Shown here piece by piece: positions 20,426-29,146 of a DNA stretch of 64,000 nucleotides. Location of the stretch: contig NZ_AUCB01000016.1 of the NCBI RefSeq assembly GCF_000429545.1, positions 1-64,000 on the forward strand, written 5' to 3'. The DNA is from Arenibacter certesii DSM 19833 (GTDB taxonomy: Bacteria > Bacteroidota > Bacteroidia > Flavobacteriales > Flavobacteriaceae). The notes beneath the pieces are model-generated. The model searched no databases. It saw only the letters and a list, made by a program, of their open reading frames with translations, and was not told the DNA's origin. The first letter of the stretch is position 1. Every line of letters starts with the position of its first letter. The position numbers were made by a program, and so were the translations under genes.

Positions 20426-20454
20426 CAAATGTAAAGCTTTATTTATTTATTCAA
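20426..20454 (-). promoter_or_regulatory. Promoter of the tRNA-tuf operon
   Basis: On the minus strand a TTG (20454-20452) is followed after 18 bases by TACATTTG (20433-20426), matching the Bacteroidota consensus. Transcription would begin about 45 bases before tRNA-Thr(UGU), inside the hpf terminator hairpin. Confidence 0.65.
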
Positions 20455-20473
20455 AACATTTTTTAATTTTTTT

Positions 20474-20776
20474 TTATGCATTTAGCCTTATTTTTTCTTT
20501 TCGCTTCACCAATTGGCGCTCCAAACTACTACAAGCGGTGTCTATTGCCTCTTCAAAAGTCTTGCATTGCTTCTTCACCACAAACTTATCCCGAGGAACT
20601 AAAACTTTGATTTCCACTATCTTATTCTCCTTAGTACTTGTATTTTCTACCTTAAGGTACACATCCGTACTAACTATTTTATCATAAAACTGCTCTAGCT
20701 TACCTAATCTTGTCTCCATAAAATCAATTAGCTTACCATCAGCCGTAAAATTCACCGATTGCGTGTTTACTTTCAT
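20474..20776 (-). CDS. hpf: Ribosome hibernation promoting factor
   Basis: A 100-residue short-form HPF/RaiA (S30EA) protein that binds the decoding region of idle 70S ribosomes. The fold is recognisable from MKVNTQSVNFTADGKLIDFM, the KIVSTDVYLKV strand and the basic helix FEEAIDTACSSLERQLVKRK. Length suits short HPF, without the C-terminal dimerisation domain of long forms. It starts 36 bases after the recombinase stop and is probably co-transcribed with it. It lies beside translation genes, which agrees with its role. Confidence 0.95.
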   Translation of the reverse strand: MKVNTQSVNFTADGKLIDFMETRLGKLEQFYDKIVSTDVYLKVENTSTKENKIVEIKVLVPRDKFVVKKQCKTFEEAIDTACSSLERQLVKRKEKIRLNA

Positions 20777-20812
20777 ATATTATATTTTTAAAGTTAAACA
20801 ATCCTATACATA

Positions 20813-21703
20813 CTATTTTTTGTTTCTAGGATGCGCCGATAGATGTACTTTTTTCAATTCCGCAATACTATTATGAGTATAAACCTGGGTTGAAGCCAGA
20901 CTTGAATGACCCAATAATTCTTTTACAGCATTCAAATCCGCTCCCTTGTTTAACAAATGGGTTGCAAAGGTATGCCTTAAAATATGCGGACTCCTTTTCA
21001 CCTTAGTCGACACCTCACTAAAATACCTATTTATAACTCTATAAACAAGCGATTCATATATTTTATTGCCCTTGGTGGTAAGAAAAACAAAAGCTGGATC
21101 CTGAATGGTCTCTAAGCTTTCCCGTTCCGCCATATAATCAAAGATTGAGCGCTTTAAGGATCCCAATAAAGGTATAATACGCTCTTTGTTTCTCTTCCCC
21201 AGCACTTTAAAAGTTCCTCCATCTAAATCAACATCCTTTATCCGAAGGTTTATTAGTTCCGCCCTCCTGATTCCCGTTGCGTATAAAAGTTCGATTATAA
21301 GCTTATCACGCTTTCCCTCAAAAGTACCTTCATAGACCACCTTCCCCAATACCTCCTCCATTTCCCTTTCGGAAAATGGAATCTCAATTCGCTTAGGCGT
21401 TTTTAACGCTTTGTGTTTCGCCAATGGATTAACAGATAATCTTTCTGTTCCCAAAAGAAATCTATAATACGCTTTTAAAGAAGCTACCTTTCGGTTAATT
21501 GATCTATTGGAAATACCAGACTCCACCAATTTAATAATCCAGCTTCGTATTAACGAATAGTTAGCCTCATCAATATCCGTTAAATTAAATTGAAGGGCAG
21601 CGAACTCCTTAAAATCAAGAATATCCTTTTCATATGCAAGGACAGTGTGGGAAGAGTAATTTCTCTCTAGGGATAAATAAGATATAAATGAATCTATAGA
21701 CAT
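20813..21703 (-). CDS. xerC: XerC/XerD-like tyrosine recombinase
   Basis: A 296-residue site-specific recombinase, the size of XerC/D proteins that resolve chromosome dimers at dif. The N-terminal SAM-like core-binding domain covers about 1-85. The catalytic residues are all seen: Arg in TGIRRAELINLRIKDVDL, Lys in VLGKRNKERI, His-x-x-Arg in SPHILRHTFATHLL, His in LLGHSSLASTQVYTH and the Tyr nucleophile in that last motif. The setting between rpsU and hpf is a conserved core location, not an integrase next to an att site, so a housekeeping role is likely. Which Xer partner it is cannot be told from one copy. Confidence 0.85.
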   Translation of the reverse strand: MSIDSFISYLSLERNYSSHTVLAYEKDILDFKEFAALQFNLTDIDEANYSLIRSWIIKLVESGISNRSINRKVASLKAYYRFLLGTERLSVNPLAKHKALKTPKRIEIPFSEREMEEVLGKVVYEGTFEGKRDKLIIELLYATGIRRAELINLRIKDVDLDGGTFKVLGKRNKERIIPLLGSLKRSIFDYMAERESLETIQDPAFVFLTTKGNKIYESLVYRVINRYFSEVSTKVKRSPHILRHTFATHLLNKGADLNAVKELLGHSSLASTQVYTHNSIAELKKVHLSAHPRNKK

Positions 21704-21790
21704 AAACCAAATTTACAAAAGTTAATCTCAGAAGCTCTTAAGATTTCAACTTTTCCTCTAACCACGCTTTACGACCTATAAAAACAAACA

Positions 21791-21823
21791 AAAACGTCCC
21801 ACCAAAAAAGGTAGGACGTTTTA
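21791..21823 (-). terminator. Intrinsic terminator of rpsU
   Basis: The arms AAAACGTCCCACC (21791-21803) and GGTAGGACGTTTT (21810-21822) pair with a single C-A mismatch around an AAAAAA loop. On the minus strand T follows the stem. It separates rpsU from the recombinase gene. Confidence 0.85.
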
Positions 21824-21849
21824 CTTTTACTATAGTATGTTACAGGGAT

Positions 21850-22044
21850 CTAGATTTCCTCTTCATCCCTTAGATGCTGAATATACGCGGCTTTCTGTCT
21901 CTGAGCTCTGTTTAGAACAGATGGCTTAGTGAACTGCTGACGCTTTCTCAATTGTCGCATTCTACCGGTTTTATCGAACTTTCGCTTGTAACGCTTCAAA
22001 GCTCTATCTATATTCTCTCCTTCTTTTATTGGTATTATTAACAT
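21850..22044 (-). CDS. rpsU: Ribosomal protein bS21
   Basis: A 64-residue basic protein of the small subunit (MLIIPIKEGENIDRALKRYK, then RQQFTKPSVLNRAQRQKAAY). In Bacteroidota, bS21 together with bS6 and bS18 helps to sequester the 3' end of 16S rRNA, explaining why Shine-Dalgarno sequences are rare in this phylum. This gene is an exception: AGGAGG stands 9 bases before its ATG, within a short leader from a consensus promoter. Transcription ends at its own terminator, so it is probably a single-gene unit. Confidence 0.97.
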   Translation of the reverse strand: MLIIPIKEGENIDRALKRYKRKFDKTGRMRQLRKRQQFTKPSVLNRAQRQKAAYIQHLRDEEEI

Positions 22045-22053
22045 GGGCGATAA

Positions 22054-22059
22054 CCTCCT
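22054..22059 (-). promoter_or_regulatory. Strong Shine-Dalgarno sequence of rpsU
   Basis: The minus strand reads GAGAGGAGGTTATCGCCC immediately before the ATG, so a full AGGAGG lies 9 bases upstream of the start. This is unusual here; almost no other gene in the window has such a site. It suggests translation of bS21 depends on ribosomes lacking bS21. Confidence 0.85.
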
Positions 22060-22079
22060 CTCTTTTGTGATTAAGGGTG

Positions 22080-22109
22080 CAAATATATATCATTAATATT
22101 CAAATTCAA
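22080..22109 (-). promoter_or_regulatory. Promoter of rpsU
   Basis: On the minus strand TTG (22109-22107), a 19-base spacer and TATATTTG (22087-22080) match the Bacteroidota consensus. The start of transcription would lie about 30 bases before the rpsU ATG, so the Shine-Dalgarno sequence is inside the leader. Confidence 0.65.
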
Positions 22110-22294
22110 TTAAATATTTTAAAATATTTTAAAAACCTTTAAAATTCGCTTCCTCGCAAGCCCAACCCAAGTATCTTATTACCACATTACATATTGCACC
22201 TATATCCTACTAGCTAATTCCACTACAAAAACAGTTATAGTGCCCCAAAGATCTACAGAAAAATAGCGATAAAATAAATTTACGTTACCCCGTA

Positions 22295-22642
22295 TTAGGC
22301 ATTACTGCCAAATACTTGTAGGCCAATAACCGAAATGATAAGTGTAGAAAGAAAAAACAGCCTCCAAAAGGTAACTGGCTCCTTAAACATTAATATACCG
22401 GCAATTACGGTACCCACAGCCCCAATAGCACCCCAGACAGCATATGCAGTGCCTACAGGAATAGCCTTCTCACCTCCCATGGCCTTAAAAAGTAGGTACA
22501 TGCTAATACTCACACATATAATAAAGGCAACCAACCATCCCCACATCTCCTTGCCCGATGTCTGTTGGGCCTTTCCCAAACTTATAGCAAATCCGGTCTC
22601 AAACAAACCACCTAGTATCAATACTATCCAATTAACACTCAT
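22295..22642 (-). CDS. SMR family small multidrug/guanidinium exporter
   Basis: A 115-residue inner-membrane protein with four transmembrane helices and the SMR signature. The essential Glu lies in the first helix (ILGGLFETGFAISLGKA, about residue 15). Helix 3 begins PVGTAYAVWGAIGAVGTVI. The GTAYAVW...GAVG form and the overall resemblance to SugE/Gdx point to guanidinium export rather than broad drug efflux, but this is inference, and no guanidine riboswitch is seen upstream. SMR proteins work as antiparallel dimers exchanging substrate for protons. It stands alone on the minus strand. Confidence 0.85.
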   Translation of the reverse strand: MSVNWIVLILGGLFETGFAISLGKAQQTSGKEMWGWLVAFIICVSISMYLLFKAMGGEKAIPVGTAYAVWGAIGAVGTVIAGILMFKEPVTFWRLFFLSTLIISVIGLQVFGSNA

Positions 22643-22762
22643 AATGAAAGAATAACCAAATTAAGCCTCGTTAGCAAGCATAATAGTAAACCCAACAGAT
22701 CACAAGCCATAAAATCGAATTCAATAATTAATATGGAGTGTGATTTAGATAAAAACCTATGC

Positions 22763-23926
22763 TTATTTTAAAATATGTCTTGCGATTACAATTTTTTGAA
22801 TTTCGGTAGTCCCCTCACCAATAGTACACAGCTTAGAATCCCTATAAAATTTCTCTACTGGATAATCTTTTGTATACCCGTATCCACCGTGAATTTGGAC
22901 CGCTTCATTTGCCACCTTCACGCAAACTTCGGAAGCAAACATCTTAGCCATGGCACCTAACTTGGTCACACTACGGCCTTCATTTTTAAGAAAGGCGGAT
23001 TTATGAAGCAGTAGTTCTGCAGCTTCTATTTCCGTTGCCATATCTGCCAATTTAAAAGAGATACCTTGAAATTGACTGATCGGCTTTCCAAATTGCACCC
23101 TTTCCTTAGAGTATTGTAAAGCAGCTTCATAAGCTCCTTTAGCAATACCTAGGGACAAGGCCCCAATAGAAATTCTACCTCCATCCAATATTTTCATGGA
23201 TTGAATAAAACCTTCTCCCACCTCTCCTAATCTATTGGCATCTGGGATTCTACAATTATCAAAGACCAATTCCGCAGTTTCACTTGCGCGCATTCCCAGT
23301 TTATTTTCCTTTTTTCCACTACTAAATCCAGGAGTACCTTTTTCTATCACAAAAGCAGTCATGCCACGGCTATCGCCTTTTTCACCGGTTCTAGCAATAA
23401 CCACTGAAATATCCCCACTTTTACCATGAGTGATAAAATTCTTGGCCCCATTAAGCACCCAAGAATCACCCTCTTTTATTGCAGTAGTGTTCATTCCCCC
23501 CGCATCGGAACCTGTATTGTGTTCTGTTAGCCCCCAAGCCCCTATCCATTCTGCGGTAGCTAATTTAGGAATCCATTTTTCTTTTTGATCCTTATTTCCA
23601 AAAGTGAGGATATGATTTGTACATAAAGAATTATGTGCAGCCACTGAAAGACCAATGGATGGATCTACTTTAGAGATCTCTTCTATAATACTAATATATT
23701 CATGATAACCCAATCCGGAACCTCCCAGTTCTACCGGAACCAGTACTCCCATAAAACCCATCTCCCCTGCTTTTTTAAAAACTTCTACAGGAAAGGTCTG
23801 TTCCTCATCCCATTCCATTACAAAGGGTCTTATATGTTGTTCAGCAAACTCCTTTGCGGAGGCAGCCACCATCTTCTGAGTTTCAGAATAATCAAAACTC
23901 ATTTCGTTAGGGGTCTCTATCACCAT
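22763..23926 (-). CDS. Acyl-CoA dehydrogenase
   Basis: A flavoenzyme of 387 residues catalysing the alpha,beta-dehydrogenation of acyl-CoA. The N-terminal helical domain, middle beta domain (WGLTEHNTGSDAGGMNTTAI) and C-terminal helical domain are all present. The signature AYEAALQYSKERVQFGKPIS and the catalytic Glu in TIGEGTTEIQKIVIARHIL are seen. Substrate chain length cannot be read from the sequence; short- or branched-chain substrates are common for this subgroup. An alternative start at the ninth residue (MSFDYSETQKMV) matches relatives well. A minus-strand TATATTTG box (23963-23956) lies about 30 bases upstream, within the end of the neighbouring gene. Confidence 0.93.
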   Translation of the reverse strand: MVIETPNEMSFDYSETQKMVAASAKEFAEQHIRPFVMEWDEEQTFPVEVFKKAGEMGFMGVLVPVELGGSGLGYHEYISIIEEISKVDPSIGLSVAAHNSLCTNHILTFGNKDQKEKWIPKLATAEWIGAWGLTEHNTGSDAGGMNTTAIKEGDSWVLNGAKNFITHGKSGDISVVIARTGEKGDSRGMTAFVIEKGTPGFSSGKKENKLGMRASETAELVFDNCRIPDANRLGEVGEGFIQSMKILDGGRISIGALSLGIAKGAYEAALQYSKERVQFGKPISQFQGISFKLADMATEIEAAELLLHKSAFLKNEGRSVTKLGAMAKMFASEVCVKVANEAVQIHGGYGYTKDYPVEKFYRDSKLCTIGEGTTEIQKIVIARHILK

Positions 23927-23946
23927 TATATTAGCTATTACTATAT

Positions 23947-24840
23947 TTATAATTGCAAATATAACTGAATTATATCTAATTTTTCCGAAGGGAAATCTTC
24001 AATATCCAATAGTTGATTATAGGAAGATATAGCTCCGTTATACTCTCTATATGCAATTATCCTGTTAGCGAGCTTATAATTTATATATACTAGCTGCACC
24101 AATTCCGATGCGGAAGCGTCATTAATATTTATTTTAACGATCTCCGGAGTTTCCACAATTTTAAAACGCTCCCATACCCTAGTCACCACGTCTTCTTCCA
24201 ATCCATACACATGCTCCAATTGCTCTTCTGCTACAAACCCACCCAACCGATCTCTAAACTTTATAATACGTGCTGATAACACCTCACCTATCCCTACCAC
24301 CTTCCTTAGATCCGATACTGTTGCCAGATTAAGGTCTTTAATAATTGTTTTAGTAGGGACTTTGCGCACCCCAACTGCTGAAGATATATTTACGCTATTA
24401 TGGGAGCCCTTTGATTTTTGCGTCCAGCCCGGAAATTTAAATTGAGGGGACATAACCCTTAACAAGGAGTCTGATATTTGAGTAACTTCTTGAAATTCCA
24501 ACGCTGAGTTTACATAGGTATTGTTAGCTCTAAATTTATGCAACCTATCAATTTCTTCTGGTGACATCCCAAGCACATAGCCTTTATAATCGGTAATAAA
24601 ATTGGGGTTATAATCATAGACCACTACTGAATCTTGTTGTGCATATTTTATTTTGAGTTGATCTATTTCCGATTGAAGTTCCGTATCTACTTTTAATTGG
24701 GGCTCAACCTCACTAGTTAAAAATGTGCTTCCAAAATAAAACAACAATTGAAGTAGTACAATAATTAACAGCAAAAAGAAAATCCCATTTCGTTCTTGCT
24801 TATTAAAACTGAAATGGGATTTTATGGATCTTTTGCTCAA
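23947..24840 (-). CDS. Helix-hairpin-helix (ComEA-like) membrane-anchored protein
   Basis: A 297-residue protein with a single N-terminal transmembrane segment at about 18-38 (NGIFFLLLIIVLLQLLFYFG) and a mostly extracytoplasmic or periplasmic remainder. The C-terminal half carries repeated helix-hairpin-helix motifs of the ComEA type: DLNLATVSDLRKVVGIGEVL (about 170), EEQLEHVYGLEEDVV (about 205) and NINDASASELVQLVYINYKL (about 240). ComEA binds incoming DNA during natural transformation; related proteins in Bacteroidota are poorly characterised, so a DNA-uptake role is only a possibility. It follows the small transporter partner gene by 3 bases. Confidence 0.85.
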   Translation of the reverse strand: MSKRSIKSHFSFNKQERNGIFFLLLIIVLLQLLFYFGSTFLTSEVEPQLKVDTELQSEIDQLKIKYAQQDSVVVYDYNPNFITDYKGYVLGMSPEEIDRLHKFRANNTYVNSALEFQEVTQISDSLLRVMSPQFKFPGWTQKSKGSHNSVNISSAVGVRKVPTKTIIKDLNLATVSDLRKVVGIGEVLSARIIKFRDRLGGFVAEEQLEHVYGLEEDVVTRVWERFKIVETPEIVKININDASASELVQLVYINYKLANRIIAYREYNGAISSYNQLLDIEDFPSEKLDIIQLYLQL

Positions 24841-24843
24841 AAT

Positions 24844-24999
24844 TTATTGTTTTTGTCTCTCCTCGATATCGTCATTTTCCGAATAGGAGTCCGGCTCTTG
24901 CTTTGGAGCTGTGGTCAATACCTTATAAAAAAAATAGGCTGCAAAGAATATAAAGACTCCCTGCGCAAGTATCATGATAGTTAATGCTGATGAATTCAT
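24844..24999 (-). CDS. Small single-span membrane protein coupled to the NSS transporter
   Basis: An open frame of 51 codons, too short for most gene finders. The protein starts MNSSALTIMILAQGVFIFFA, forms one transmembrane helix at about 5-28 and ends in a charged tail (APKQEPDSYSENDDIEERQK). Its ATG (24999-24997) overlaps the TGA of the sodium-dependent transporter gene upstream (ATGA, 4-base overlap), which indicates translational coupling. Small partner subunits of this kind are known for NSS transporters (for example MetS with MetP in Corynebacterium), and this one fits that pattern in size and position. The partner role is inferred. Confidence 0.8.
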   Translation of the reverse strand: MNSSALTIMILAQGVFIFFAAYFFYKVLTTAPKQEPDSYSENDDIEERQKQ

Positions 25000-26810
25000 A
25001 TGGTTGCCCTCCCCTCTTTTCTTCTTTTATTATATGCTAAATATACTAATAATGAAATAAATAGGAATAAAGACACCAAAATTGCCCTTCCTATATTTTT
25101 ATAAAAAACATCATTTATGAAATCCCCCTCAGCAATTGCATCGCCAGGTTTTATAATATCTCCCACAACAACAGTTGTTTTTTGATCTTCTGAAAACGTA
25201 TATTCCTTAAAGTCGATAAAATCCTCATACAAAGCCACATCATTTTCTTTATCGAACTTTTTACGAGTATTATCGAAAGAAAATTTAATATAGTGATCAC
25301 CAACTTCCTCAACAATACCAAATGCAGTTCCCGACTTATCAAAATTCTCCGCATAATAAACATTGGCAAATGCAGCCCTATTAAAAGTATCTTGATGCGT
25401 TATCTTATCGTACATGCTGGGAAGACTCGCAAAAAAGACCCATCCCAACAATAAAGGTGTCACATATTTAATAATATACTTATAAATTTCAGGGATTTTA
25501 ATATCGGCTCCTAAATTAATTTCCTTCCAACCCTTATCAATTCCAAATACCCAGGAATACAAAATGACCTCAAAAAATGCAAAGAACACCAAACTCACGG
25601 TTCCGGCCCAATAATCATAATCATCGAACACCCCTTCCTGAAAAAAGAATACGGTTGGCAACCCCAGAATTAGGGCCAACCCTCCAAAAGACCATGCTCC
25701 TTTTGTACTGCTCCATCCAAACTCATCCTTCATAAAGCCCAACCAAGGCGTTCCCATTGCCAGAGAACTTGTAATTCCGGAAAAGAACAATAATCCAAAC
25801 CACATTACCCCGGCAATTGCTGCGAGCACGGGGCCCCATTGTTGAAATAAATAGGGCATGGTCTGAAAGGCCATTCCGAATCCGGCATTGTTCATTACCC
25901 AATCCAACCCTAAGTACCCGGCTGCGATAGGAATTACGATGGCACTACCGATAACCACCTCTACAAATCCGTTCATAAAACCTGCTGTGACAGAGTTAAG
26001 AGCTATATCGTCCTTACTCTTAACATAAGAGGCATAGCAATGAATAGTACCTAGACCTACCGATAGTGTAAAGAATATTTGTCCCGCTGCTGCCAACCAA
26101 ACCTTCGGATTAAGCAATGAATCGTATTGGGGAGTCCATAAGAAGTTAAGTCCGTCCCAGGCATTTGCATCCGGAAAAAGTTCCGATGCACCACTTGTTC
26201 CCAAGGTATAACCACGTATTGCCAAGAGAACCCCAAATAGAATCAATAAAGGCATCCCAATTTTTGCAACTTTCTCTACCCCACGGATACCTTTTGACAA
26301 TATGAACGTATTGAAGGCTAAACAGAGCACAAAGAAAATAATAGCCTCATAAGGAATACCAGTAGTACTTTTGGTTACATCTACATAAGAGTTAAAAAAC
26401 CCAGCGACCTCACCTTGGGTCATGCCAGAAAAAGTTCCTTTTAAAGAGTGATAGACGTAGGACATGGTCCAAGATTCTATATAGGAATAGTAGGCAACAA
26501 TAGCCAAATTGGTAAAAATACCAAACACCCCAATATATTTAAGCGCTCTTCCTTTTACCATAGAATCCAAAATGTACGGAGTACTATGGTTTCCAAACCT
26601 GCCGCCATAACGGCCAGAGGACCACTCTATAAACAGCAAGGGAATTCCCATTAATAGAAAGCAAACTAAATAAGGGATAATAAATGCTCCTCCCCCATTT
26701 TCAACAGCTTGTATTGGAAATCTCAAAAAATTCCCCAATCCTACTGCATTCCCGGCCATTGCCAAAATTAGCCCTACACGCGACCCCCAAGATTCTACTG
26801 ATTTTGCCAT
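24996..26810 (-). CDS. Sodium-dependent neurotransmitter:sodium symporter (NSS/SLC6) family
   Basis: A 604-residue inner-membrane protein with about 12 transmembrane helices. Helix 1 has the unwound substrate/Na+ site (LAMAGNAVGLGNFLRFPIQA), where the conserved NAVGLGN..RFP signature of the LeuT fold is intact. Another hallmark, the helix 6 region, reads AAAGQIFFTLSVGLGTIHCY. The C-terminal part (about 480-575) is a longer soluble insert, with VEEVGDHYIKFSFDN, before a last membrane helix; this is not typical of LeuT. Substrate is probably an amino acid. The gene ends in an ATGA overlap with its small partner gene. Confidence 0.93.
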   Translation of the reverse strand: MAKSVESWGSRVGLILAMAGNAVGLGNFLRFPIQAVENGGGAFIIPYLVCFLLMGIPLLFIEWSSGRYGGRFGNHSTPYILDSMVKGRALKYIGVFGIFTNLAIVAYYSYIESWTMSYVYHSLKGTFSGMTQGEVAGFFNSYVDVTKSTTGIPYEAIIFFVLCLAFNTFILSKGIRGVEKVAKIGMPLLILFGVLLAIRGYTLGTSGASELFPDANAWDGLNFLWTPQYDSLLNPKVWLAAAGQIFFTLSVGLGTIHCYASYVKSKDDIALNSVTAGFMNGFVEVVIGSAIVIPIAAGYLGLDWVMNNAGFGMAFQTMPYLFQQWGPVLAAIAGVMWFGLLFFSGITSSLAMGTPWLGFMKDEFGWSSTKGAWSFGGLALILGLPTVFFFQEGVFDDYDYWAGTVSLVFFAFFEVILYSWVFGIDKGWKEINLGADIKIPEIYKYIIKYVTPLLLGWVFFASLPSMYDKITHQDTFNRAAFANVYYAENFDKSGTAFGIVEEVGDHYIKFSFDNTRKKFDKENDVALYEDFIDFKEYTFSEDQKTTVVVGDIIKPGDAIAEGDFINDVFYKNIGRAILVSLFLFISLLVYLAYNKRRKEGRATI

Positions 26811-26886
26811 TTTCTACTTACGCTTATTGATCGGTAATTTTAATTAAGTGGCGCAAGTTCGGGAAAAATTATATTTATAACGAATT

Positions 26887-26937
26887 AAATATAAAATTCC
26901 GCTTAAACACTTGCATTTACAGCAAGGTTAAGCGGAA
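26887..26937 (-). terminator. Intrinsic terminator of the AGCS gene
   Basis: The arms TTCCGCTTAA (26897-26906) and TTAAGCGGAA (26928-26937) pair perfectly. A second inner stem CTTGC/GCAAG closes the loop. On the minus strand the stem is followed by TTTTATATTT, a T-tract. It separates the AGCS and NSS transporter genes. Confidence 0.85.
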
Positions 26938-26976
26938 ATACTTATAAGATTCTCATCTTTTTCTGAATATGATAAA

Positions 26977-29040
26977 CTAAGCTTTTTGTTTTTTATACAA
27001 CTGGTTAGATTTAAGTTTTATCCAATATTCCTTTAAATCTGATTTCACTTCCCCAGACATGATATATAGTCCTATTATATTAGGAAACGACATAGCCAGA
27101 ATCATCATATCTGAAAAATCCAGTACAGCTCCTAAACTAACTGAAGCCCCAATAACCACAAACACAAGGAATAACATTTTATATACAAACTCTACTTTTT
27201 TGCTTTTCCCAAAAAGATAAGTCCACGCTCTCATTCCGTAGTACGACCAAGATATCATCGTTGAAAAGGCAAACAAGAAAACTGCTAGCGCCAATACATA
27301 GGGAAACCAAGATATTACACTCCCAAAAGCATCGGAGGTAAGCTGGGCACCACCAAGGCCACCAACCTCATGCATTCCGGTAAAAATTAGCACCAAGGCC
27401 GTAAGGGTACAAACCACCACGGTATCTATAAAAGGTTCCAAAAGCGCAACAAACCCTTCTGAAGGTGGGTTATTTGTCTTTGCCGTACTGTGGGCAATTG
27501 CAGCAGATCCTACTCCTGCCTCATTAGAGAAAGCAGCTCGCTGGAAACCTACTACCAATACTCCAATCACGCCACCTTTTAAAGCACTTGGGCTAAATGC
27601 GCCATTTACTATAGCAGAAAATGCCGGACCAATATTTTCAATATTTATGATAATAACAGCCAATGCCGCTACAATATAGATAGATGCCATAATGGGTACA
27701 ATTTTCCCCGTTACTTTGGCTATACTACTTATACCTCCAATTATAACTATCCCTACTAATATTGCGGTAATGATTCCAAACCAAAAGCCCATTCCTTGTA
27801 AGGCGGGAAACTGTCCGGATAGCTGCTCAAAAGATTGGTTGGCCTGAAACATATTTCCTCCACCAAAAGAGGCGCCTACGGCCAAAACAGCAAACAATCC
27901 TGCCAAAACTTTTCCAAATCCTTTCATATTACGCTTTTCCAAACCGTAGCGCAAATAGTTCATTGGACCACCAAAAACACGACCATCGGGAAGAATATCC
28001 CTATATTTCACCCCTAGTGTACATTCGACGAATTTTGAAGACATCCCCAATAGGCCACAAACAATCATCCAAAATGTTGCTCCTGCACCCCCTAATGAAA
28101 TAGCCACCCCTACTCCTGCAATATTACCTAAACCTACTGTACCTGATACCGCAGTAGCCAAAGCTTGAAAATGGGTTACTTGCCCTGGTGCATCAGGATC
28201 GTCATATTTCCCCCTAGCCAAATCCAATGAGTGCCTAAAACCTTTAAGGTTAATAAAGCCCATTCTTACGGTAAAAAAGAAAGCGCCAATAACCAACCAA
28301 ATTACAATAAATGGTATAGCCTTCTGTTGTTTATCCCCATTAGGATGTAACACAGCTACAGGTTCATCATATTTTACACTGGCCAAGAAATGAGCGCCTT
28401 GCTCAATAACATGTTCTTTATTGTCGGAATTATAGACCACTCCACCTTCTTGGGCAAGGTAATTTAGCTTCCCTGCTACTGGAGAAATTATAGTGTCCAA
28501 TTCACCACCATTGCGTGATATAACCGCTATTTTATCCCCATTCTTTACTTTCTGACCTTCGGGCATTAACCACTGCTTCAACATAAATTTCCCTTCCATT
28601 TCAGTGGACCAATTAGGAATACTTATAAGTTTTTGGTCTGCATAGACCACAGGGTCATAAATACCTATCGCCGCAAAGGGATCCCAAAACAAAACAGCAC
28701 CCATAGCACTAACAGCTGGAGTCATAAACCCATTAAAAACTTCGGTTATAGCCTCTGTTGGGACAGTATATTCTTTGGTTACGCTCTGTCCATTTGCATC
28801 GGAAATCACTACCGTATATGGCAATCCTTCTATCAGGCCAAAAGCCTGATTGGAAGTCAAAGGTGTTTCTTGGCTACTCCATTTATATTGGTAAGGAGGC
28901 GTACCTCCCTCCACTTCTACTTTAATAACTCCGTCGTTAATACGAATTGATGGATTTAAAAGGGTTTCCTTCACTATAAGTTCCTGAGAAAAAATGGTTA
29001 GGGAAATTAAGGAGATAATAAAAGTTAGAATGTTTCTCAT
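26977..29040 (-). CDS. AGCS sodium:amino acid symporter with exported N-terminal extension
   Basis: A 687-residue protein, about 230 residues longer than a plain AGCS symporter. A signal peptide (1-18) is followed by a SprB-like repeat at about 30-95 ([20 protein letters not shown], then [14 protein letters not shown]). After a hydrophobic stretch comes a biotinyl/lipoyl-like hammerhead domain at about 130-235 ([33 protein letters not shown]); it lacks the lysine expected for modification. The remaining residues form the symporter with its signature [20 protein letters not shown] and [20 protein letters not shown]. Alanine or glycine transport with Na+ is expected. The combination recurs in Bacteroidota to my knowledge, but the function of the extension is unknown. 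Confidence 0.9.
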   Translation of the reverse strand: MRNILTFIISLISLTIFSQELIVKETLLNPSIRINDGVIKVEVEGGTPPYQYKWSSQETPLTSNQAFGLIEGLPYTVVISDANGQSVTKEYTVPTEAITEVFNGFMTPAVSAMGAVLFWDPFAAIGIYDPVVYADQKLISIPNWSTEMEGKFMLKQWLMPEGQKVKNGDKIAVISRNGGELDTIISPVAGKLNYLAQEGGVVYNSDNKEHVIEQGAHFLASVKYDEPVAVLHPNGDKQQKAIPFIVIWLVIGAFFFTVRMGFINLKGFRHSLDLARGKYDDPDAPGQVTHFQALATAVSGTVGLGNIAGVGVAISLGGAGATFWMIVCGLLGMSSKFVECTLGVKYRDILPDGRVFGGPMNYLRYGLEKRNMKGFGKVLAGLFAVLAVGASFGGGNMFQANQSFEQLSGQFPALQGMGFWFGIITAILVGIVIIGGISSIAKVTGKIVPIMASIYIVAALAVIIINIENIGPAFSAIVNGAFSPSALKGGVIGVLVVGFQRAAFSNEAGVGSAAIAHSTAKTNNPPSEGFVALLEPFIDTVVVCTLTALVLIFTGMHEVGGLGGAQLTSDAFGSVISWFPYVLALAVFLFAFSTMISWSYYGMRAWTYLFGKSKKVEFVYKMLFLVFVVIGASVSLGAVLDFSDMMILAMSFPNIIGLYIMSGEVKSDLKEYWIKLKSNQLYKKQKA

Positions 29041-29114
29041 AATGGGTTGAAAAGGTTGAGTTTTCTTAGGTTTTAGTTAAATTATTTGAGCAATATCATA
29101 AAAATAATCAATGC

Positions 29115-29146
29115 AAAAAAATAAAATGATTGAAAATAAATCAATC
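29115..29146 (-). terminator. Terminator-like hairpin at the end of the K+ channel gene
   Basis: GATTGA and TCAATC (29128-29133 and 29141-29146) form a 6-pair stem with a 7-base loop, overlapping the stop codon. On the minus strand a T-rich run follows. The stem is short and AT-rich, so efficiency is uncertain. Confidence 0.45.

Noticed and set aside
20813-21703. Tyrosine recombinase as a sign of an integrated element
   Set aside because: It sits in a conserved housekeeping cluster between rpsU and hpf, with no att repeats, and its size fits XerC/D.
22643-22762. Guanidine riboswitch near the SMR exporter
   Set aside because: I looked for a structured leader upstream of the start at 22642 and saw no recognisable guanidine-I, -II or -III pattern.
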